From contig CAUJFU010000032.1 in NCBI GenBank assembly GCA_963169055.1, positions 1 through 11,832 of the forward strand: a stretch of DNA of 11,832 nucleotides. Direction: 5' to 3'. Under the pieces are notes generated by a model that was not told the DNA's origin, searched no databases, and worked only from the letters and a program-made list of their open reading frames with translations. Position 1 is the first letter of the stretch. Every line of letters starts with the position of its first letter. Made by a program: the position numbers and the translations under genes. Source of the DNA: Myxococcota bacterium (GTDB lineage: Bacteria > Myxococcota_C > UBA6777). This document shows, in pieces, positions 7,014 to 11,832 of this stretch.

Positions 7014-8363
7014 TTAGAGGAGTTCACCCCAAAGTGCGGTTGCATGGGCTTCGGCGATCCGAACAGGGACGATCTCACCGATCAGCGAATCGGGTCCGAC
7101 AAAGTTGACGATCTTGTTTGTCGTGGTTCGGCCTGACAAACGATCGGCATTGCGGCGAGAGGAGCCTTCCACGAGGACTTCGAGCGTCTGGCCGTTGAGG
7201 GCTTGGTGTCTCTCCAAAGAGATCTCCAATTGGCGCTCCAACAAGATCGCAAGGCGTCGTTGTTTGTCTTCTTCGGAGACCTGTTGTGTGTTCCGTGCAG
7301 CGGGCGTTTTGGGGCGCGGCGAGTATTTGTAAGCAAACAAGTTATCAAAGCGCACGCGCTCGACTAGATCCATCGTCTGTTCAAAGTCCTGCTCTTCTTC
7401 GCCCGGGAATCCGACGATCACATCTGCGGTGATCGCAATGGACGGACAGCGCGCCCGCAAAGCATCGACCCAACCAAAGTATTGATCGCGTGTATGACGC
7501 CGATTCATCCGATACAAGATGCGATCCGAACCCGATTGAAACGGCAGGTGGACATGATTGCACAAGATCGGTACTTCTGCAAAGCAATCGATCAATTCTT
7601 GGTGAAAGTCCCGAGGATACGGCGACGTAAAACGCAAGCGCTTCAATCCTTCGACGCCATCGAGCGAGCGGATCAAGCGCGCAAGATCCCATACATCCGC
7701 TCCCTCTTTCCACTTGTAAGAAGTGACGCTCTGCCCAAGCAACATGATCTCACGTACCCCTTGGGTACACATACGGCGCACCTCTTCTTGGATCTCGGCA
7801 GGATCGCGATACCGCTCACGCCCCCGTACATACGGCACAATGCAAAAAGAGCAGTACTTGTCACAGCCCTTCATGATCGTCACCATCGCGGAAAACTTGG
7901 AATCGAGGACTTGGGGAGCGATATCCAAAAACCGCACATCCGTGGGCGTATCAAAATCGGTTTCGACTTGGGGCTGATGTTCTTCGCGGATCGTTTGCAA
8001 CATCTTCGGCAGTTCGGGGATATTGTCGGGTCCAAACACCAGATCCAAAGCAGGGGCGCGGCGCAGCAGATCTTCGCCTTCTTGCCGCGCAAAGCACCCT
8101 CCCACACCGATGATCAGATCGGGGTTTTGATCCTTTAATTCGCGGTAGCGCCCCACTGCGCTCAAGACCTTCTGTTCGGGCTTTTCGCGCACACTGCATG
8201 TATTTAACAAGATCACTTTTGCTTCTTCGGGCGTTTCGACGGCTTGGTAGCCCTTTTCCGAAAGCAGCGTCAGGATCTTTTGGGAATCATGGACGTTCAT
8301 CTGGCAGCCAAAAGTATGTACATACACCCCCGGTTTTTCGGTGGGATTTTTGTCTTCTTGCAT
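7014..8363 (-). CDS. miaB: tRNA-2-methylthio-N6-dimethylallyladenosine synthase MiaB
   Basis: 449 residues, the usual size. This cytoplasmic radical-SAM enzyme adds the methylthio group to i6A37 of tRNAs reading UNN codons. Domains in order: the N-terminal MTTase domain with Cys20 (TFGCQMN), Cys56 (NTCSVRE) and Cys90 (VGGCFA), which bind one 4Fe-4S cluster; the radical-SAM core with CDKYCSFC (Cys167, Cys171, Cys174) and IVPYVRGRE, binding the second; and a C-terminal TRAM domain (VLVEGSSRR ... GEIVPVRIAEA). The TFGCQMN and VPYVRGRE signatures favour MiaB over RimO or MtaB. I chose the ATG at 8363 because the longer GTG at 8450 has no ribosome site, would add 29 unconserved residues, and lies almost at the predicted transcription start. 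The site before 8363 (GAGAG) is only fair. It is the first gene of the leftward cluster. Confidence 0.96.
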   Translation of the reverse strand: MQEDKNPTEKPGVYVHTFGCQMNVHDSQKILTLLSEKGYQAVETPEEAKVILLNTCSVREKPEQKVLSAVGRYRELKDQNPDLIIGVGGCFARQEGEDLLRRAPALDLVFGPDNIPELPKMLQTIREEHQPQVETDFDTPTDVRFLDIAPQVLDSKFSAMVTIMKGCDKYCSFCIVPYVRGRERYRDPAEIQEEVRRMCTQGVREIMLLGQSVTSYKWKEGADVWDLARLIRSLDGVEGLKRLRFTSPYPRDFHQELIDCFAEVPILCNHVHLPFQSGSDRILYRMNRRHTRDQYFGWVDALRARCPSIAITADVIVGFPGEEEQDFEQTMDLVERVRFDNLFAYKYSPRPKTPAARNTQQVSEEDKQRRLAILLERQLEISLERHQALNGQTLEVLVEGSSRRNADRLSGRTTTNKIVNFVGPDSLIGEIVPVRIAEAHATALWGELL

Positions 8364-8642
8364 GGTTTCTCTCGTGGTCAACTGAGCCTTTGTAGGAGGC
8401 AAACAGATCGGATCGTTTTCTTTGGAAGGCGTACATTCGATCCATTCCACAACGGAATAGAACCGAAGACCGTACGCGTCAACCCACGCGACTCTTCCAC
8501 AGACGTCTCACCCCCTACGCAACCCGCGATGATGCGGTGCGAAAAGTCCTGCTCCCCCTCCCACCAAACAGAGCGATCGCCTCGGTTCCGAGATGCCCTG
8601 ATACATGGGCAACCACGCCATCCCTCCGTATCTGCCCCGTCC
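8364..8642. other. Intergenic region between the cysteine-rich gene and miaB
   Basis: These 279 bases hold the candidate miaB promoter (8454-8482). I do not see a strong stem with a T-run that would end the large upstream gene; the best dyad is CTCGG/CCGAG with a 2-base gap (about 8588-8600), which is too tight to be convincing. Nothing else is recognisable. Confidence 0.5.
8454..8482 (-). promoter_or_regulatory. Candidate sigma70-type promoter of the miaB-bfn-vanZ-slt cluster
   Basis: On the minus strand TTGACG (8482-8477, 5 of 6 to the -35 consensus) is followed after 17 bases by TATTCC (8459-8454, only 3 of 6). Transcription would begin near 8446, giving a leader of about 80 bases before miaB. 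Found by eye. Confidence 0.4.
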
Positions 8643-11600
8643 TCAGCGCAAGTATAAGTACGCCACGGCTGTGATGTGCATGTGTGCGTTCCCGCGACAG
8701 TAAAAAACGAAGACGTTGTGTGGGGGGGAATGGGAGATCCCCGTTCGTGGCGAACTGGCTCCAGCGCAATACAAAAATCCTTGCATCCTGACGTGGCCGT
8801 ATCTTTCTTCGTTATGACAAGGCCCTCCGCCGCCACCATTCGACAAGCCGATCAAAGAAGGTTGTTGGTAAGAATACAGCTTGACGTACCCCCCAGAAAC
8901 ATTCGTGGTTCCGTTTTTCCATGCGGTCATGGAGATAGGGCGTGTTTCTTCACATTCCATCGTGTAGCCGAATCGACTAACGCGAAACTCTCGATTTTCC
9001 AGAGGAAACCAACTATAGTTGATGTGCCCACGGAAGGAATCATTGTTGAGATCGGGCGGATCTTGGCGCTCTGTCAACACTCCGCTCGCGGTCTGCTCAA
9101 AATGGACGAATGGATCGAACTCAACGGAGGGCCTGTTTTGTGAATAGTGCGCAAACAAGGTCCATCCACCTTTTTTGCCGTTGGCGTCAAAACCCATGTC
9201 GCAATAAGCTCGAAACGGCGGGTTGTTTGGGGAGGGTTGGATCATATACGCCCCAGAACCCGTGGCTCCCGAGTACTGACCACCTTCGGAAAAGCGGTAT
9301 TCTCGGCAGGTCGGGGCCACCGAACCGTTTTTCCATTGTCGCGCTCCCGAAGTGTTCACAAACAACGGATTGCGGCCCCATGCTCGCCCCCAGACCTCGA
9401 TGGTTCCGTCTGTAAGCTGCTTTCCATCACAGACAAACGTCGGTTTACCTGTGGTCTGGTCAAACCGCCACGACACGCGGTGGGCTGCCAGAGTGTTGGT
9501 GTTGCCCGTACAAAAGGCGATCCCACCGAAGGTTCCGCCTGTGGAAGCCACCGTTGTTCCACACATCTCGGTGACCGTTCGCGAGGCTCCGCCACCCTTC
9601 GCCACAAATCCCCACAAGCCCGACCCATAGGTTCCTTTGTCGCCTTCCGCCCAGTTCTGAAACACCGTGTAATCCGTCAAATCGACAGAAATCGATGTGG
9701 TTCCGCTTGTGCCGCGACAGATCACGCGGATCTCTCGGCCCTCAGGCGCAAAGTCGGTGTAAGCAAGATGACCATAGGCCGTCAGATCTGAGAGGTTCGG
9801 CACTTCGTCTTTGCTCGGATCGAGCGTCTTTCCTGTCTGTGTGTCTTGGATCTGGTATTTGTCGGTCTGGAAGTCTTTGAGATTCAGCCGCGTTGTGTAG
9901 CGCGCCATCAACTGAAATCCACCCTCATCATGCTTTTGATCGCAATACGCCCTGTATTTCTTCGGTGCATTGGGCGGTTTGATCCAGTAGGTGCCGCTGT
10001 TTTTTTGTGGTAGGTAGCCCGGCTCGGGGTGGCGGTACGCGGTGCAGCTTTCTGGTATGAGCGTATCGCTCGGTTGGTAAGCGTTGTCTGACAGCACCAC
10101 AGAAATCGTGCAGGCTTGTGCAAAGCATCCGAACCCTTGGGGGCAATCGCTGTCTTGCGTACAGCGCGGCAAGCACAGCGAAGACGATACGCCCGCACGT
10201 TCGGGCATCGCCGCACAACGTTGTGTCAACGCCGAGCCACAATCGACATCGACGGTACAAGGAGTGTAGCACTTGCCCTGCAAACAGGCCGACTGACCGC
10301 CACATTCGTTGAGGGGGTTGCCTTGGGCGTCTTTGGCCGCAGGATCGCAGTTTTGACAACGGTTTTGCTTGCAAACCAAACCAAAAGAGCAGTTGGAGTT
10401 GACGGAGCATTGGACGGGTTGGCAGCGATTGTAGCCTTTTTGAGCATCGGCAAGGCAAAGCTGCCCCGTCGGACAATCGGCCCCATTGAGCGCGCAATAC
10501 GAACAGCGGCCTTGTTTGCACACTTGATCGGTGGGGCAATCGTTGGCGGCGGCGCATTGGGCGGTCTTGTCACAAAAGCCGTTGACGCAAAGTCCCACCC
10601 CACCGCAATCCAGATGTGATTTGCAGGCTACACAACCCGCATCGACCACACCATCGCAATCGTCATCCAGACCGTTGCAGACCTTGGTTTGGGGCGTTTT
10701 TTGAGAGAAACAGACGCGCCCCCACGCGCCCGCAGCGTCCTTTTGGCAGCGAAACACGCCCTCCGCACAGACACCTTTTTTGGTCGGATCGGTACAAGGG
10801 CTTCCTTCATCCACGGTGTCATCGATCTTGCCGTTGCAATCGTCATCCAGACCGTTGCAGACTTCGGCAGTTCCGATCTCGACTTGTTGACAGACCTTGG
10901 CCCCCTGCTCACAAGCCCATGCCCCCACCGCACAGATCCCGATTTTGCCCGAAACGACGCAGCTTCCTGCGGGATTGTCGATTTTTCCGTCGCAATCGTC
11001 ATCCACGCCGTTACATATCTCGGGAGTGGGTTGGATCGCGGACTTGCAGACTTTTTGTTTGTTTTCGCAGCGCCACAAGCCGTCTTTGCAGGGGCCGAGC
11101 GCCAAGGGATCGGTGCAAGGCTTACCGAGATCCGCGAGGTTGTCGACCTCACCATCACAATCGTCATCAAGGCCATTGCAGACTTCCGCGACAGAAGTTG
11201 GGGCTTTGCATACAGCTTGCCCTTGTTCACAACGCAACGTCCCTGTCGCGCAAGCTCCTGTCTGGCCTTGTACGGTACAAGTTCCCGCGAGGTTATCCAC
11301 GATCCCATCGCAATCATCGTCTTCTGCGTTGCAGACTTCGTTGCGCGGCAAAAGTTCGCCTTGGCACTCGGCCCACTTCGATTGAAAGCAGGTTTGGGTT
11401 CCTGCTTTGCAACGCCCCCGCCCCTCGGTGCTTTTGTCGCCTGTATAGCAAGACCGCTTGTCACCGTCTTTACAGACACAACCATCGTCCAAAAGCCCGT
11501 TGCAATCGTCATCTTGGTTGTTTCCGCATAAGTCTTGTGCAACGGGTAAGACTTCGCCTTGGCAGGCTTCCCACTTGCCATCGACACAGCGCTCTTGGCC

Positions 11601-11832
11601 TTGGGTGCAATTGCCCAAACATTGGATCAAGCCTGAGGCCGTTTTCTTGCAGCCTGTGTTGGCGGCAGAAAGGCAAGGTCGCGTGGGGATAGCATCATCC
11701 ACAAGACCGTTGCAATCGTCGTCTTTGCCGTTGCATTCTTCGGTCTTTGGGGCGATCTGTCCATCACAAGCCGACCACACACCCGCCTCGCAACGCTGCA
11801 CGCCTTCTTTGCAGTCGCCCTTGCGCAACGAA
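8643..11832 (-). CDS. Large cysteine-rich secreted protein: MopE-type repeats, four-Cys units, two fibrinogen-like domains (partial, 5' end outside window)
   Basis: At least 1062 residues; the frame runs off the right edge, so the true start and signal peptide are not visible. Numbering here begins at the TTG at 11828, which is probably an internal Leu. Residues 32-399 carry seven C-N-G-x-D-D-D-C-[D/N]-G motifs (PF11617-like, named for MopE of Methylococcus) linked by C..G.W..C..G segments. Residues 402-573 carry seven four-cysteine units. Residues 595-817 and 841-1061 are two copies of a fibrinogen C-terminal-like domain, each opening with SGxYxIxP ... YCD ... GG(F/W). The DDDC[D/N]GxxD loops resemble Ca-binding DxDxDGxxD loops, so metal binding is likely but inferred. 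Such a disulphide-rich chain must fold outside the cytoplasm. A role in adhesion or ligand binding is inferred from domain type. No MYXO-CTERM-like sorting tail is seen; it ends at TGA 8643-8645. Confidence 0.9.
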   Translation of the reverse strand, partial: SLRKGDCKEGVQRCEAGVWSACDGQIAPKTEECNGKDDDCNGLVDDAIPTRPCLSAANTGCKKTASGLIQCLGNCTQGQERCVDGKWEACQGEVLPVAQDLCGNNQDDDCNGLLDDGCVCKDGDKRSCYTGDKSTEGRGRCKAGTQTCFQSKWAECQGELLPRNEVCNAEDDDCDGIVDNLAGTCTVQGQTGACATGTLRCEQGQAVCKAPTSVAEVCNGLDDDCDGEVDNLADLGKPCTDPLALGPCKDGLWRCENKQKVCKSAIQPTPEICNGVDDDCDGKIDNPAGSCVVSGKIGICAVGAWACEQGAKVCQQVEIGTAEVCNGLDDDCNGKIDDTVDEGSPCTDPTKKGVCAEGVFRCQKDAAGAWGRVCFSQKTPQTKVCNGLDDDCDGVVDAGCVACKSHLDCGGVGLCVNGFCDKTAQCAAANDCPTDQVCKQGRCSYCALNGADCPTGQLCLADAQKGYNRCQPVQCSVNSNCSFGLVCKQNRCQNCDPAAKDAQGNPLNECGGQSACLQGKCYTPCTVDVDCGSALTQRCAAMPERAGVSSSLCLPRCTQDSDCPQGFGCFAQACTISVVLSDNAYQPSDTLIPESCTAYRHPEPGYLPQKNSGTYWIKPPNAPKKYRAYCDQKHDEGGFQLMARYTTRLNLKDFQTDKYQIQDTQTGKTLDPSKDEVPNLSDLTAYGHLAYTDFAPEGREIRVICRGTSGTTSISVDLTDYTVFQNWAEGDKGTYGSGLWGFVAKGGGASRTVTEMCGTTVASTGGTFGGIAFCTGNTNTLAAHRVSWRFDQTTGKPTFVCDGKQLTDGTIEVWGRAWGRNPLFVNTSGARQWKNGSVAPTCREYRFSEGGQYSGATGSGAYMIQPSPNNPPFRAYCDMGFDANGKKGGWTLFAHYSQNRPSVEFDPFVHFEQTASGVLTERQDPPDLNNDSFRGHINYSWFPLENREFRVSRFGYTMECEETRPISMTAWKNGTTNVSGGYVKLYSYQQPSLIGLSNGGGGGPCHNEERYGHVRMQGFLYCAGASSPRTGISHSPPHNVFVFYCRGNAHMHITAVAYLYLR
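8646..9308 (-). other. Second fibrinogen-like domain (residues 841-1061)
   Basis: It opens with CREYRF, then SGAYMIQP, FRAYCDMGF and GGWTLFAHYS, a close match to the opening of fibrinogen C-terminal domains. Its six cysteines are at 841, 876, 959, 1004, 1021 and 1044. The protein ends with this domain. Confidence 0.65.
9378..10046 (-). other. First fibrinogen-like domain (residues 595-817)
   Basis: It opens with CTAYRH, then SGTYWIKP, YRAYCDQ and GGFQLMARYT. Its six cysteines are at 595, 629, 704, 756, 773 and 800. It ends with a TIEVWGRAWGR strand that aligns with HITAVAYLYLR of the second copy. Confidence 0.65.
10110..10625 (-). repeat. Seven four-cysteine units
   Basis: Units begin at Cys402, 425, 445, 474, 494, 524 and 556. 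Four of them (first, second, fourth, seventh) have exactly C-x5-C-x5-C-x4-C; the others keep the order with longer loops. The second Cys is usually preceded by Asp or Asn (for example HLDC, SDC). This pattern is common in myxobacterial secreted proteins. Confidence 0.75.
10632..11735 (-). repeat. Seven MopE-type CNGxDDDC[D/N]G repeats
   Basis: The motif cysteines are at residues 32, 101, 166, 217, 272, 324 and 384, spaced 51 to 69 residues apart. The fifth loop position is Asn in repeats 1, 2 and 6 and Asp in the others. At DNA level a 27-base stretch is identical between the last two repeats (10656-10682 and 10836-10862), pointing to recent duplication or conversion. Confidence 0.85.

Noticed and set aside
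8364-8450. Extended miaB start at GTG 8450
   Set aside because: There is no ribosome site, the added residues are not part of the MiaB fold, and the codon lies next to the predicted promoter.
10616-11692. Open frame of 358 codons on the plus strand
   Set aside because: It is antisense to the cysteine-rich gene, with Arg/His/Cys-rich composition and no recognisable domain; it arises from the repeated codons of the real gene.
10640-11740. Regularly recurring GCAATCGTCATCC-like blocks resembling a CRISPR array
   Set aside because: They are spaced 150-207 bases apart, vary in sequence, and stay in one open frame encoding the CNGxDDDC motif, so they are protein repeats.

Overview
The window looks like part of a chromosome of a deltaproteobacterial-grade organism, most likely Myxococcota or the related Bradymonadota. 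Three things suggest this: a secreted protein with MopE-type CNGxDDDC[D/N]G repeats and four-cysteine units, a lineage hallmark; a miaB / bifunctional-nuclease / lytic-transglycosylase gene cluster; and long low-complexity insertions and linkers. GC is moderate (about 55% in a sampled 60-base line), low for classical myxobacteria. No 16S or other phylogenetic marker is present, so the placement is an inference.

Layout from left to right. 1-1259 (-): 5' part of a membrane protein with three predicted membrane segments, a Glu/Lys-rich helical region and a Gln-rich tail, resembling DUF4175-type proteins. 1260-1587: divergent intergenic region with a candidate sigma70-type promoter. 1588-2508 (+): class I SAM methyltransferase with an N-terminal zinc ribbon, clearly more AT-rich than its surroundings, probably acquired. 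2526-5120 (-): lipoprotein lytic transglycosylase of the Slt type. 5230-5826 (-): VanZ-family membrane protein. 5823-6974 (-): bifunctional-nuclease (DUF151) protein whose core is split by an acidic insertion of about 208 residues. 7014-8363 (-): miaB. 8643-11832 (-): 3' part of a very large cysteine-rich secreted protein.

The genes miaB, bfn, vanZ and slt all run leftward with gaps of 39, -4 and 109 bases and can be read as one transcription unit, starting at a candidate promoter at 8454-8482. It joins tRNA modification, a nuclease-domain protein and two cell-envelope proteins. A 10-bp perfect hairpin between vanZ and slt may terminate or attenuate part of the transcription. The methyltransferase converges on slt with only 17 bases between the stop codons.

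Most of the window is housekeeping. The least ordinary objects are the cysteine-rich protein (seven MopE-type repeats, seven four-cysteine units, and two fibrinogen-like domains sharing one six-cysteine pattern) and the split nuclease-domain protein. I see no CRISPR array, RNA gene, insertion sequence, integrase or recognisable defence system.
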